A stretch of 64,000 bases of DNA, taken from the NCBI RefSeq assembly GCF_004402595.1, contig NZ_SOFY01000070.1:1-64000 (forward strand). The letters run 5' to 3'. The position numbers were made by a program, and so were the translations under genes. The notes under the pieces are model-generated. The model was not told the origin of the DNA and ran no database searches. It was given only the letters and a program-made list of their open reading frames with translations. The stretch is from Cryobacterium shii (lineage in GTDB: Bacteria > Actinomycetota > Actinomycetes > Actinomycetales > Microbacteriaceae). Of this stretch, positions 18,153 through 26,506 are shown one piece after another. The stretch's first letter is position 1. Each line of letters begins with the position of its first letter.

Positions 18153-19172
18153 TCAGTCCTCGGCCGCCAGTTCGTCGCGCACGGTGACGGCCAGGTCGGG
18201 ATGGTCGGCGAAGACCCCGTCGATGCCGGTGCCCAGGATAGTGCGGAACTCGGACTGCCAGTCCCCGTAGTCGGCCCGCAGGCGTCCGCGGCGGAACGTC
18301 TTCGCGAGAAAACGGTTCTCGGGGCGCAGGGTCCAGCAGTAGATCTCCAGCCGGGCGGCGTGTGCGGCGTCGACCAGGTCGGTGGCCCCGGTGACCTGCC
18401 CGTCGGCATCCGTCTCGAGGATCAGCGATTTGGGCACGCTGATGCCGTCGATCCGCCCGCTCAGCCCGTAGAGCCCGGCGTCGGTGAGGTAGTCGGCGTA
18501 CCGGGGCGCGTTCTTCAGGCCGAGCCGGGCCACCTCGTCGAACGGCTTGCCGCGCGCCTCGAGCAGGAAGATCCGCTTGCCGTAGATGCCGCGCGCGTAG
18601 ATCTTGCCGAGGAGGCTGCGTTCGAAGCTCTCGATCGTGAGGCGGCCGTCGCCGGCGTTCCAGCCGGCGGTGTTCACCTCGGCCGCGAACAGCTCGTCGA
18701 GCGGGAGCCCGATCGAGTCGAAGTAGGTGGCGTGCTTGATCTCGGCGACGATCCCGATCGGCCGCCTCGCCCGCCCGGCGACCCGGTCGATGAGCTTGAA
18801 CGCGTCCCGCAGGCGCAGCAGCGGGAAGCGGTCGTCGAACGTGGCACTGGCCTTGCGCACCTCGGGCAGTCGCTCCCGTGCGCGCAGGGTGCGCAGCTCG
18901 GCCCAGGTGAAGTCCTCGGTGAACCAGCCGGTGAGCTCGATGCCGTCGATTTCCTTGGTCACCCGGCGAGAATGGAATTTGGGGTGGGAGGCGACATCCG
19001 TCGTGCCGGAGATCTCGTTCTCGTGGCGCACCACGAGAACGCCATCGCGGGTGGCCACGATGTCGGGTTCGACCGCGTCCGCCCCGAGGGCAACGGCCAG
19101 TTCGTAGGCGGACCGGGTGTGCTCGGGTCGGTAACCGCTCGCCCCGCGGTGGCCGATCACAATCGGTTGCAT
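18153..19172 (-). CDS. glycerophosphodiester phosphodiesterase
   Basis: Hydrolyses glycerophosphodiesters to glycerol-3-phosphate and an alcohol. The 339-residue product has the TIM-barrel signature VIGHRGASGYRPEHTRSAYELA (catalytic His), VEPDIVATRDGVLVVRHE (metal-binding Glu and Asp, second His), EIKH in the middle, and YCWTLRPEN near the end. No signal peptide is visible, so a cytoplasmic site is likely, unlike periplasmic GlpQ, though its length is similar. ATG at 19172 starts directly at the barrel. It precedes pcrA on the same strand with a 57-bp gap; glpD lies elsewhere in this window. Confidence 0.93.
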   Translation of the reverse strand: MQPIVIGHRGASGYRPEHTRSAYELAVALGADAVEPDIVATRDGVLVVRHENEISGTTDVASHPKFHSRRVTKEIDGIELTGWFTEDFTWAELRTLRARERLPEVRKASATFDDRFPLLRLRDAFKLIDRVAGRARRPIGIVAEIKHATYFDSIGLPLDELFAAEVNTAGWNAGDGRLTIESFERSLLGKIYARGIYGKRIFLLEARGKPFDEVARLGLKNAPRYADYLTDAGLYGLSGRIDGISVPKSLILETDADGQVTGATDLVDAAHAARLEIYCWTLRPENRFLAKTFRRGRLRADYGDWQSEFRTILGTGIDGVFADHPDLAVTVRDELAAED

Positions 19173-19210
19173 CTTCCAACCCTACGCGGGGAACTGCCAG
19201 AATCGAGGCG

Positions 19211-19795
19211 ATGACACCCTGGACCGTCCCCCCGACCCGCCTGTACCGGTGGGGCTCCTCGCGCGCGCGCTATTTTGCGGGCCTGACCCTGGTCGCGCTC
19301 GGGGTGGCCGCCACGAATTTCACCAGCACCTACAGCCTTCTCTTCGTCCTGATCGGCCCCTCCCTGCACGTGATCGGCTGGCTCGTGCTGCCGGGGGCGC
19401 TGTGGCGTCGGCTCCTCGTGCTGATCCCCGCGCTGCTGGCCGGGCTGATTCTGCTCGGCGGCGCCGACTTCACCGGCGCCTTTGCCGTGCTCCTGGCCTG
19501 CTGGCTGTTCGTGCGGCACCGCCCCCTCCTCAGCTACCCGGCCCTGCTCGCGCCGATCGCGGTCAGCTTCATCCTCAAGGACGCGCTGAGCAGCTACGAC
19601 CAGAACTGGATCGGCTACCTCGCGGGCACGGTCACCGCGGTGGCCTCGGCCTGGCTCGCCTGGTGGCTGCACGGCTGGGCGGCCGGTCGCCGCCCCCGCC
19701 GGGCGCCCAGGCCTCGTGCCGGCCAGCCGGATGCCGCGGACCAGACGGATACCGCTGAGGCCGCAGATATCTCGGCGGATCCTCAGCAGATCTGA
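19211..19795 (+). CDS. multi-pass membrane protein, unknown function
   Basis: A 194-residue protein with roughly five hydrophobic segments (YFAGLTLVALGVAATNF, LLFVLIGPSLHVIGWLVLPGAL, LLVLIPALLAGLILLGG, AFAVLLACWLFV, WIGYLAGTVTAVASAWLAWWL), then an Arg/Ala-rich and then acidic cytoplasmic tail. It is not assigned to a named family with confidence; proteins of this size and topology are common in Microbacteriaceae. It is divergent from the phosphodiesterase gene (38-bp gap) and upstream of the Bax1/YccA gene. Confidence 0.75.
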   Translation: MTPWTVPPTRLYRWGSSRARYFAGLTLVALGVAATNFTSTYSLLFVLIGPSLHVIGWLVLPGALWRRLLVLIPALLAGLILLGGADFTGAFAVLLACWLFVRHRPLLSYPALLAPIAVSFILKDALSSYDQNWIGYLAGTVTAVASAWLAWWLHGWAAGRRPRRAPRPRAGQPDAADQTDTAEAADISADPQQI

Positions 19796-19868
19796 ATAGA
19801 CTTCGGGGTAACCTCCAGTGCCGTCCGGCCCTGGTCCCTGAACCCACTCGATTGTGAGCCCGGAAACC

Positions 19869-20681
19869 ATGGCATCCTCCAACCCCGCATTCTCCCGAAA
19901 CGCCGCTTTCGGCGCTCCTGGCGCCGTTGCAGCGGGCAAGGTGCTCTCCGACAGCGACCTCCAGGGCATGTTCAACGCCCCCTCCGCCGGCTCGCAGGAG
20001 ACCGACCGGATGACCTACGACGACACCATCCGCAAGACGGTGCTCAGCTTCGTGATCCTGCTCGCGGCCGCGGCCCTCGGCTGGGTCATCACCCCGGTCA
20101 CGATGATCCCGCTGATCCTCGGCGCGGTCGTCGGCCTGGTCCTCGGCTTCGTCAACGCCTTCAAGAAAGAGCCGTCGCCCGCCCTGATCCTGGCCTACGC
20201 GGCCGCCGAGGGCCTGTTCGTCGGTGGCATCTCGGTCGTCTTCGAGCAGATGTACGGCGGCGTCGTCACGCAGGCCGTGCTCGCCACCCTCGTGGTCGTC
20301 GGCGTCACCCTCGCCCTCTTCGCCAGCGGCAAGGTGCGCGCCTCCAAGCGGGCCACCAAGGTCTTCATGATCGCCATGATCGGCTACGGGGTCTTCTCCC
20401 TGATCAACTTCGGCCTGATGGCCTTCGGCGCGAACACGAACGCGTTCGGCCTGCGCAGCGCCGACTTCATGGGCACCGGAATCCCGTTCGGCGTCATCAT
20501 CGGCCTCCTCGCCGTCGTGATGGCCGCCTACTCGCTGGTGCTCGACTTCGACTACATCCAGCGCGGCGTCAACAACCGTGCTCCCCGCAAGTACGGCTGG
20601 ACCGGCGCCTTCGGCATCATGGTGACCGTCGTCTGGCTCTACGTGGAACTGCTGCGCCTCTTCGCCATCTCGCGCAACTAG
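19869..20681 (+). CDS. Bax inhibitor-1/YccA family membrane protein
   Basis: A 270-residue protein with a polar N-terminus (MASSNPAFSRNAAFG, then MTYDDTIRKTVLSF) and seven hydrophobic segments. The N-terminal NPAF and TYDDTI region, FVNAFKKEPSP, AYAAAEGLFVGGIS and LDFDYIQRGV are typical of the actinobacterial Bax1-I/YccA_like group. Bacterial members act as Ca2+ leak channels or protease modulators; the role here is unknown. ATG at 19869 is preferred over an in-frame GTG at 19854. A strong terminator follows 20 bases after the stop. Confidence 0.92.
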   Translation: MASSNPAFSRNAAFGAPGAVAAGKVLSDSDLQGMFNAPSAGSQETDRMTYDDTIRKTVLSFVILLAAAALGWVITPVTMIPLILGAVVGLVLGFVNAFKKEPSPALILAYAAAEGLFVGGISVVFEQMYGGVVTQAVLATLVVVGVTLALFASGKVRASKRATKVFMIAMIGYGVFSLINFGLMAFGANTNAFGLRSADFMGTGIPFGVIIGLLAVVMAAYSLVLDFDYIQRGVNNRAPRKYGWTGAFGIMVTVVWLYVELLRLFAISRN

Positions 20682-20700
20682 CACCGCACCGCTTCACCCG

Positions 20701-20728
20701 GAAGGGCCGCCCCGAGGGGCGGCCCTTC
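20701..20728 (+). terminator. terminator of the Bax1/YccA gene
   Basis: GAAGGGCCGCCCC / GGGGCGGCCCTTC, a 13-bp perfect stem with a two-base turn, 20 bases past the stop. It also serves the convergent 2TM gene side. Confidence 0.85.
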
Positions 20729-20764
20729 CGTCGTTCCGGCCACCTGCCGCGTCATCAACTTCCC

Positions 20765-21073
20765 TCAACTCCCGCTGCGCATCTCCCGGTCGATGTCCGC
20801 CTCGGTGATCGGCCGCCGGTAGAGGGTGTTCCACGCGTCCAGCAGGAGCGCCACACCCCAGCCGGCCAGCACCCAGCCGGGCCAGAAATAACCTCCACCC
20901 ACGAAGAACCAGACTCCGACCAGGAACGCGTTGACCACCACATAGGCGACCAGGTCCCCCGTCAGCTTGCGCTTCCTCTCCAACCGCCGGCGCGCGAGGT
21001 CGCGATCCGTCACCGCCCGACCGTAATAGTCAGGGCTGAACTGCCCTCCGGACTCATCAGGTTTTTCTGCCAT
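20765..21073 (-). CDS. 2TM domain-containing protein
   Basis: A 102-residue protein with a 40-residue charged N-terminus, a basic stretch (RDLARRRLERKRKL) and two hydrophobic helices (DLVAYVVVNAFLVGVWFFV and YFWPGWVLAGWGVALLLDAW), then a polar tail (YRRPITEADIDREMR). This matches the short 2TM domain found in bacterial sensor and stand-alone membrane proteins; function unknown. GGGAGGTGG before the ATG at 21073 fixes the start. It lies between the Bax1/YccA terminator and a repeat-rich gap. Confidence 0.8.
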   Translation of the reverse strand: MAEKPDESGGQFSPDYYGRAVTDRDLARRRLERKRKLTGDLVAYVVVNAFLVGVWFFVGGGYFWPGWVLAGWGVALLLDAWNTLYRRPITEADIDREMRSGS

Positions 21074-21160
21074 GACGCCACCTCCCGCGCTTTCCGTTGG
21101 TCGTTCTCCACCACCCGGAAAGATACCCGCCCCCGCCCCGCCCCGCTCTCCCACGCCGTC

Positions 21161-21276
21161 CCCCGCCCGCCGTCCCCCGCCCGCCGTCCCCCGCTCTGCT
21201 CTCCCCCGCTCTGCTCTCCCCCGCTCTGCTCTCCCCCGCTCTGACAGTTCCCGCTCTGACAGTTCCCGCTCTGACA
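21161..21276. repeat. compound tandem array of 14-16 bp units headed by CCCCGC
   Basis: Two units CCCCGCCCGCCGTC (21161-21188), three units CCCCGCTCTGCTCT (21189-21230) and three units of (C)CCCGCTCTGACAGTT (21231-21276). The array runs directly into the left arm of the palindrome starting at 21277, which also contains CCCGCTC. Confidence 0.9.
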
Positions 21277-21334
21277 GTTCCCGCTCCGGTCGAGAGTGCC
21301 CGCTGCGCCGGTCACTCTCGACCGGAACGGGAAC
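21277..21334. repeat. GTTCC-CGGTCGAGAGTG palindromic repeat, copy 1
   Basis: Arms of 22 bp (left 21277-21298, right 21313-21334) with one mismatch around a 14-base loop; inner core CCGGTCGAGAGTG / CACTCTCGACCGG. A second copy is at 50725-50778 with the same core and loop length. Confidence 0.9.
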
Positions 21335-21352
21335 ACTCGCGCGCGAGGCAAA

Positions 21353-21386
21353 AAAACACCCTCGTTCACAAGCACGAGGGTGTTTT
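21353..21386 (-). terminator. rho-independent terminator of guaA operon
   Basis: AAAACACCCTCGT (21353-21365) / ACGAGGGTGTTTT (21374-21386), a 13-bp stem; read on the minus strand it ends in a run of T. It lies 30 bases past the guaA stop. Confidence 0.95.
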
Positions 21387-21416
21387 CTTGACGGCGGGAA
21401 GTTCAGGCAGCCGCCC

Positions 21417-23006
21417 CTACTCCCATTCGATGGTCCCCGGCGGCTTGGACGTGACGTCGAGCACGACGCGGTTGACTCCCGACACCTCGTTCGTGATCCG
21501 GTTGGAGATCCGCGCCAGCAGGTCGTACGGCAGGCGGGTCCAGTCGGCCGTCATCGCGTCCTCCGACGACACTGGGCGCAGCACGATCGGGTGACCGTAG
21601 GTGCGTCCGTCGCCCTGCACCCCGACGGAGCGCACGTCGGCGAGCAGCACCACCGGGCACTGCCAGATCTCACGGTCGAGGCCCGCGGCCGTCAGCTCGG
21701 CGCGCACGATCGCATCCGCGTGGCGCAGCAGGTCGAGCCGGTCCTGGGTGATCGCACCCACGATCCGGATGCCCAGGCCGGGTCCGGGGAACGGCTGGCG
21801 CTGCACGATCTCGGCCGGCAGTCCCAGCTCGGCGCCGATCGCTCGCACCTCGTCCTTGAACAGCGTGCGCAGCGGTTCGATCAGCTCGAACTGCAGGTCC
21901 TCCGGCAGGCCGCCCACGTTGTGGTGGCTCTTGATGTTGGCCGTGCCACTGCCGCCGCCGGACTCGACGACGTCCGGGTAGAGGGTGCCCTGAACGAGGA
22001 AGCGGATCGGGTCGCCATCCGTTTCGGCCGCTTCCCGGATCAGCTCGGCCTGGGCCTGCTCGAAGGTGCGGATGAACTCGCGGCCGATGATCTTGCGCTT
22101 GGTCTCCGGGTCGCTGACGCCCTCGAGCGCGGTCAGGAACTGCTCCCGCACGTCGACGGTGACCAGGCGCACGCCGGTGGCCTTGACGTAGTCTTCCTCG
22201 ACCTGGCGGCGTTCGTCCTGCCGCAGCAGGCCGTGGTCCACGAACACGCAGACGAGCTGGTCACCGATGGCCTTGTGCACGAGGGCGGCGGCCACGGCGG
22301 AGTCCACGCCGCCGGAGAGCCCGCAGATGACCTTGCCGGTGCCGACCTGGGCCTGGATGCGGGCCACCTGTTCGGCGATCACGTTGCCGCTGTTCCAGTC
22401 GCCGGGGATGCCGGCGGCGCGGTGCAGGAAGTTCTCGAGCACGTTCTGGCCGAACTCGGAGTGCTTGACCTCGGGGTGCCACTGCACGCCGTAGAGCCGG
22501 CGCTCGTCATTCGCGAAGGCGGCGACCGGGGTCGACGCGGTGGAGGCGAGCACCGAGAAGCCGGCGGGGGCCTTCGACACGGAGTCGCCGTGGCTCATCC
22601 ACGCGGTCTGCTCGGCCGGCTGCCCGGCCAGCAGCGCGTTGCTGCTGTCGGTGACTCTGACCGGGGTCGCGCCGTACTCGCTCTGTCCGGTGCGGGCGAC
22701 CTCGCCGCCGAGGGTCGTCGCCATCACCTGGAAGCCGTAGCAGATGCCCAGGATCGGGATGCCCAGGTCGAAGATGGCGGGGTCGAAGGTGGGGGCACCC
22801 TCGGCGTAGACGCTCGAGGGTCCGCCGCTGAGCACGATGCCGAGCGGGTTCTTCTCGGCGACCTCGGCCGCGGTGATCGAGTGCGCGACGATCTCTGAAT
22901 ACACGGATGCCTCCCGCACCCGGCGGGCGATCAGCTGCGCGTACTGGGCGCCGAAGTCCACCACCAGGACGGGGCGGGCTCCGGTCTGGGCGGCCACGGC
23001 GCTCAT
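21417..23006 (-). CDS. guaA: GMP synthase (glutamine-hydrolysing)
   Basis: Converts XMP to GMP with ATP and glutamine. The 529-residue product has the class I amidotransferase domain ([20 protein letters not shown]; nucleophile Cys in [16 protein letters not shown] for the His and Glu of the triad, near residues 175-190), the ATP-pyrophosphatase motif [15 protein letters not shown], and the C-terminal dimerisation domain ([12 protein letters not shown] ... KPPGTIEWE). Its ATG overlaps the DUF3817 stop by four bases, making it the last gene of a five-gene operon. Confidence 0.98.
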   Translation of the reverse strand: MSAVAAQTGARPVLVVDFGAQYAQLIARRVREASVYSEIVAHSITAAEVAEKNPLGIVLSGGPSSVYAEGAPTFDPAIFDLGIPILGICYGFQVMATTLGGEVARTGQSEYGATPVRVTDSSNALLAGQPAEQTAWMSHGDSVSKAPAGFSVLASTASTPVAAFANDERRLYGVQWHPEVKHSEFGQNVLENFLHRAAGIPGDWNSGNVIAEQVARIQAQVGTGKVICGLSGGVDSAVAAALVHKAIGDQLVCVFVDHGLLRQDERRQVEEDYVKATGVRLVTVDVREQFLTALEGVSDPETKRKIIGREFIRTFEQAQAELIREAAETDGDPIRFLVQGTLYPDVVESGGGSGTANIKSHHNVGGLPEDLQFELIEPLRTLFKDEVRAIGAELGLPAEIVQRQPFPGPGLGIRIVGAITQDRLDLLRHADAIVRAELTAAGLDREIWQCPVVLLADVRSVGVQGDGRTYGHPIVLRPVSSEDAMTADWTRLPYDLLARISNRITNEVSGVNRVVLDVTSKPPGTIEWE

Positions 23007-23473
23007 GAACGGGCCTGCTCGGTCGCGGCGGCGGCACCGGTGCCGGTGCCGGTGCCGGTGCCGGCGGCCTCACGGCTCGCCAGGAAGGCGGTGACCTCAC
23101 GGTCGACGCGCACCTCGAGGAAGAACGACAGGGTCGGGATGATGCCGCCGAGCGCGATCAGCAGGAAGCGCGGGAACGACCAGCGCATCAGGCTCCACAG
23201 CTGGAAGTCGCTGAACAGGTACAGCACGTACAGCCAGCCGTGCACGATCAGGATGCCCGTGCTCAGGTTGAACGCGGTCACCGTACCCCGGTCCACGAGG
23301 GCGAGGAATCCGTTCGGACCATTCACCTCGAGCTCCAGCTGAAGGACGAACTTCAGGAAGACTTCGACGCAGAGCAACAGCAGGAAAACACCGGTGATGA
23401 TCGAGGACACCCGGTAGAGCCGGAGCGCACCGGAGATTTTCGGGATGTCGGCGGGCTTTGGTTCAAGAGGCAT
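23003..23473 (-). CDS. DUF3817 integral membrane protein
   Basis: A 156-residue protein with three hydrophobic stretches typical of DUF3817: [42 protein letters not shown] and the conserved [23 protein letters not shown]. Function unknown; it often lies beside guaA in Actinobacteria. The C-terminus holds a Gly-Thr dipeptide run encoded by five GGTGCC/CCGGTG hexamers (about 23038-23063), an in-frame unit likely to vary between strains. It overlaps guaA by four bases and follows SURF1 by nine. Confidence 0.88.
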   Translation of the reverse strand: MPLEPKPADIPKISGALRLYRVSSIITGVFLLLLCVEVFLKFVLQLELEVNGPNGFLALVDRGTVTAFNLSTGILIVHGWLYVLYLFSDFQLWSLMRWSFPRFLLIALGGIIPTLSFFLEVRVDREVTAFLASREAAGTGTGTGTGAAAATEQARS

Positions 23474-23482
23474 GCGCCAATT

Positions 23483-24256
23483 CTAGACGGCCTCCGCCGC
23501 GGCGATGGCGGCCTGCTCCTGCTCGCGCTCCCAGGCATCGCGCGCGAGCCGGTACCAGAGGAACACGGCGAAACCGGCGAAGACGGCCCACTCGAGGGCG
23601 TAGAAGATGTTGAGCCAGTTGATGGAGGCATCGCTCACCGGCGCGGGCGAGTCGATCCTGGCCAGGCCGGCGGCGGCATCCGTGTCGACGATGTACCCGG
23701 CGTAGACAGACTGGTCGGTGAAATCCCTCCACTCGTTGATCAGGGCGGCGGTCGAGACGGTGGTCTGGGTGTGCGGGTCGCGCGTCTCGTCAGGCACGAC
23801 GGGGGCCTCGGAGGGCACGAACCGCCCGGTCAACGTCTGCGCCTGACCGGCCGGCGCGGCGGCGAACTCGTCGATGGCCGCGGCGGCCGCCCGCTCGGTC
23901 GGCGCCCAGCCGCGCGCCACGGCGATGTTCGCGGCGTCGTCCGCCGTGATGAATCGGCTGACCACCCAGAATCCGCTGGCGCCGCCGTTGAAGCGGTCGC
24001 TGATCAGTTGCTCGTCGCCGGGCAGGAACGACCCGTCCACGGTGACCAGCTGGCCCGTGGCCGCCTCGCGCGGCGGGCCGTCCGGCGGCACGGCCTCGGC
24101 GAGAGGCTGCACGGTCTCGGTGGTGCGCTCCACGACCTCGCCGGAGGCGATGGCGCGCTCGAGCTGCCACCGGCCGAGGAGAGCGAAGGCCGCCGCGACC
24201 AGCAGAGCCAGGAGCAGGGCGAGGATCCAGCGTGGGCGGAGCATGGTCTTGGTCAT
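23483..24256 (-). CDS. SURF1-family protein
   Basis: Cytochrome aa3 oxidase biogenesis factor family, anchored by two membrane helices. The 257-residue product has the N-terminal helix (ILALLLALLVAAAFALLGRWQLERA, with the conserved GRWQ), the extracytoplasmic SURF1 core (DRFNGGASGFWVVSRFI, VARGWAP, TLTGRFVPSE) and a C-terminal helix (NIFYALEWAVFAGFAVFLWYRL). ATG at 24256 overlaps the antiporter stop by four bases. Oxidase genes are not in this window, so the exact partner is not shown. Confidence 0.93.
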   Translation of the reverse strand: MTKTMLRPRWILALLLALLVAAAFALLGRWQLERAIASGEVVERTTETVQPLAEAVPPDGPPREAATGQLVTVDGSFLPGDEQLISDRFNGGASGFWVVSRFITADDAANIAVARGWAPTERAAAAAIDEFAAAPAGQAQTLTGRFVPSEAPVVPDETRDPHTQTTVSTAALINEWRDFTDQSVYAGYIVDTDAAAGLARIDSPAPVSDASINWLNIFYALEWAVFAGFAVFLWYRLARDAWEREQEQAAIAAAEAV

Positions 24257-25710
24257 GAGTAGTCCCCTGTTCCGGCGCCGCGACCGGAGTCGCGCGGCGG
24301 CTTCTCGGCCGGGCCGGCGTCGCTGGTGAAACGGTCGGTGACGAAATCGAGCATGGAGTCGGAGGCGCTCGGTTCGTCTTGCGCGCCGGGCTCCGAGCCC
24401 GGACGGGCGCGGGCGGCGACCCGCTCGGCGGCCCGCTGGGTCTCTGGGCCGGGCGTGGCGCCGGTGTCGGCGGTGACGGCTTCGACCAGCGCGATTTCCT
24501 CGGCCAGCATCGCGTCGACGGGGCGCCTGGGCACCGGAACCGCGTTCCCGCGGCGCCGGAGGGCGGCCCCGATCTTCTCCGAGTTCGCGGCGAACAGCGG
24601 CCCGAGGATGGCCATGGTGAGCACGTACAGACCGGCGAACGGCTGCAGGCGCTGGTCGAGGCCAGCGCTGACCGAGAGGGTCGCGAGGATCAGCGTGAAT
24701 TCGCCGCGATTCACGAAGATCGCCGCGGTATTCAGGCCCTCCCGGGCACCCATGCCGTGCAGCCTGGCCATCAGCATCCCGGATACCAGGCTCAACACGA
24801 AGGTCATCGCGACGGCGAGCAGCACGATGGTGATGACCGACCCGAATTCGGCCACGTTGAGGGCGAGGCCGAAGTTGAGGAAGAAGAAGGCCCCGAACAC
24901 GTCACGCAGCGGAACCGCCACGCGCTCGATCCGGCCGCGGTAGGTGCTCGCGCCGAGCACCACCCCGATCAGGAAGGCGCCGATCGCATCCGTCACCCCG
25001 ATGATTTCCCCGATCCCGGCGAAGAGCACGGCGAGCCCGAAGAAAAGGATGGTGAACAGCTCGTCGTCCTTGGTACGCATCAGCCGGGACACCACCTTCG
25101 CCCCCCAGCGGGCGACGGAGAACATGACGACGAGGAAGAGGAACGCGATGCTCAGCTGCAGCACGATCGGCCAGATCTCGGTCTTGCCGCTGAGCACGAC
25201 GGAGACGATCGCCAGGTAGATCGCGATGAAGATATCCCCGACGACGGTGACGCCGAGGATCATCGGCGTTTCCTTGTTCGCCAGCCGGCGCAGTTCGATC
25301 AGCAGCTTGGTGATGATGGCGCTCGAGCTGGTGCCGGTCATCCCCGCGATGACGAGGGCCTCCCGGGTGCCCCAGCCGACCATGAGGCCGAACCCGAAGC
25401 CGACGCCCATGTTGATCAGCACGTAGGATCCGCCGGAGATCAGGAGTTTTCCGGCGTCGCCGAAGAATGCCTCCTGGTCGAATTCGAGTCCCAGGCTGAA
25501 CAGGAGCAGGATCAGGCCGAAAATGGCGATCAGTTCGATATCCGCCGAGTGGAAGTTGAGCGGGAACCAGCCGCTGTTCGGGCTCGCCAGGAGCCCCACG
25601 ATCATGTAGATCGGGATGGACGGCAGCCCGATCAGTTTTCCGGCGCGGCCCAGAACGTACGCGACGACGAGCAGGATGCCAAGAGTGATGAGGTCTTCGC
25701 CGAGGTTCAT
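24253..25710 (-). CDS. cation:proton antiporter, CPA2 family (KhtU-like)
   Basis: A 485-residue protein with about 12 hydrophobic segments and a long soluble tail (about residues 385-485) without a TrkA-N domain. LLLFSLGLEFD, GMTGTSSSAIITKLLIEL, GVTDAIGAFLIGVVLGAS and FVNRGEFTLILA match the CPA2 K+/H+ exchange core. It starts four bases after the stop region of a gene for an RCK_C-type regulatory protein. That pairing is known from Bacillus KhtTU and AmhMT, which export K+ or NH4+ in exchange for H+. The ion is not determined by sequence. Confidence 0.9.
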   Translation of the reverse strand: MNLGEDLITLGILLVVAYVLGRAGKLIGLPSIPIYMIVGLLASPNSGWFPLNFHSADIELIAIFGLILLLFSLGLEFDQEAFFGDAGKLLISGGSYVLINMGVGFGFGLMVGWGTREALVIAGMTGTSSSAIITKLLIELRRLANKETPMILGVTVVGDIFIAIYLAIVSVVLSGKTEIWPIVLQLSIAFLFLVVMFSVARWGAKVVSRLMRTKDDELFTILFFGLAVLFAGIGEIIGVTDAIGAFLIGVVLGASTYRGRIERVAVPLRDVFGAFFFLNFGLALNVAEFGSVITIVLLAVAMTFVLSLVSGMLMARLHGMGAREGLNTAAIFVNRGEFTLILATLSVSAGLDQRLQPFAGLYVLTMAILGPLFAANSEKIGAALRRRGNAVPVPRRPVDAMLAEEIALVEAVTADTGATPGPETQRAAERVAARARPGSEPGAQDEPSASDSMLDFVTDRFTSDAGPAEKPPRDSGRGAGTGDYS

Positions 25711-25713
25711 CGG

Positions 25714-26241
25714 TTAGCCCCCGGGCGGCGCATCGACGGTCTTGGCCCTGACCTCGCCGGTGCGGAAGAACGCGAAAGCCTTCGCGACCTTCTCCGGCGA
25801 GCCGGCGACGACGAGCGTGTCGCCGGGGAACACCCGGAAGTCGTGGGCGGGCGCCGGGTTGGCGGACTCCCCCCGCACGACGGCGACCACGGTGAGGCCC
25901 GCGATGCCGCGGTCGGCCGGGTTCCCCAGCGTCTGGCCGGCGATGTGGTCTTCGTAGTCGACGGTGAACCAGTCGATGCTGAGGCCGGGGATCTGGTCGA
26001 GCGCGGTGAGCGACTCGGTGATCTGGGTGCCGCCGAGCAACTCGGCCAGGGTGTGCGCCTCGTCCTCGTTCAGGCGCAGGGACACCTTGGCGGCGTCGGG
26101 CCCGCCCTCGTCGTCCGCGAACGTGATGAGGTCGCTGTGCCCCGAGCGGTGGGCGATCACGCCGACCTTGCCGCCGTCATCCGTGATGAAGGTGTGGAGC
26201 ACTCCCACGCCGGGAAGTTTGACCCGCCTAACGTCAACCAT
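25714..26241 (-). CDS. antiporter regulatory subunit (TrkA-C/RCK_C, KhtT-like)
   Basis: A 175-residue soluble protein. The N-terminal half (VDVRRVKLPGVGVLHTFITDDGGKVGVIAHRSG) resembles the KhtT N-terminal domain, and the C-terminal half (GIAGLTVVAVVRGESANPAPAHDFRVFPGDTLVVAGSPEKV) is a TrkA-C ligand-sensing domain. In KhtT this domain binds c-di-AMP; that is family knowledge, not shown here. AGGAG eight bases before the ATG at 26241 fixes the start. It is first gene of the khtTU-SURF1-DUF3817-guaA operon. Confidence 0.88.
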   Translation of the reverse strand: MVDVRRVKLPGVGVLHTFITDDGGKVGVIAHRSGHSDLITFADDEGGPDAAKVSLRLNEDEAHTLAELLGGTQITESLTALDQIPGLSIDWFTVDYEDHIAGQTLGNPADRGIAGLTVVAVVRGESANPAPAHDFRVFPGDTLVVAGSPEKVAKAFAFFRTGEVRAKTVDAPPGG

Positions 26242-26346
26242 GGTTACGACTCCTGAGACTTGAGGGCAGTCGGGCCAGTCTACCGGAGTGCACTCCCACG
26301 CTCGCCGGACGCCGGCCGCCCCGCCCCGCACCGCTCTGCCCTAACC

Positions 26347-26423
26347 AATTCGACGGAGCTCTTACTCTAAAAAGCGCCGTGGGGCGCATTCCGGCCCGAA
26401 ATCGGCAAAATCTCCGTCGAATT
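26347..26423. repeat. 77-bp palindromic repeat, copy 3
   Basis: Right arm GCAAAATCTCCGTCGAATT is perfect; the left arm (AATTCGACGGAGCTCTTAC) carries three changes. Contains TCTAAAAA like copies 4 and 5 and GGCCCGAAATCGG like copies 1 and 2. It lies between the glpD terminator and the antiporter-operon start. Confidence 0.92.
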
Positions 26424-26465
26424 GGTTCAGGCGCGGGCGGGCTGGCGGGAACGACGCGGGAACGA

Positions 26466-26499
26466 CCAGCGGATGCGGCGAGCGCGCCGCATCCGCTGG
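26466..26499 (-). terminator. terminator hairpin of glpD
   Basis: CCAGCGGATGCGGCG / CGCCGCATCCGCTGG, a 15-bp perfect stem with a four-base loop, eight bases past the glpD stop. No T-run follows. Confidence 0.75.
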
Positions 26500-26506
26500 C
26501 CCCGGC

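Larger units (their letters stand above)
21074..21416. other. 343-bp intergenic region of tandem repeats, a palindromic element and the guaA terminator
   Basis: No gene. In order: CCCC-rich sequence, a compound tandem array headed by CCCCGC (21161-21276), a long inverted repeat (21277-21334) and the guaA terminator (21353-21386). Every open frame here translates as Pro/Ser/Arg low-complexity sequence. Confidence 0.85.
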
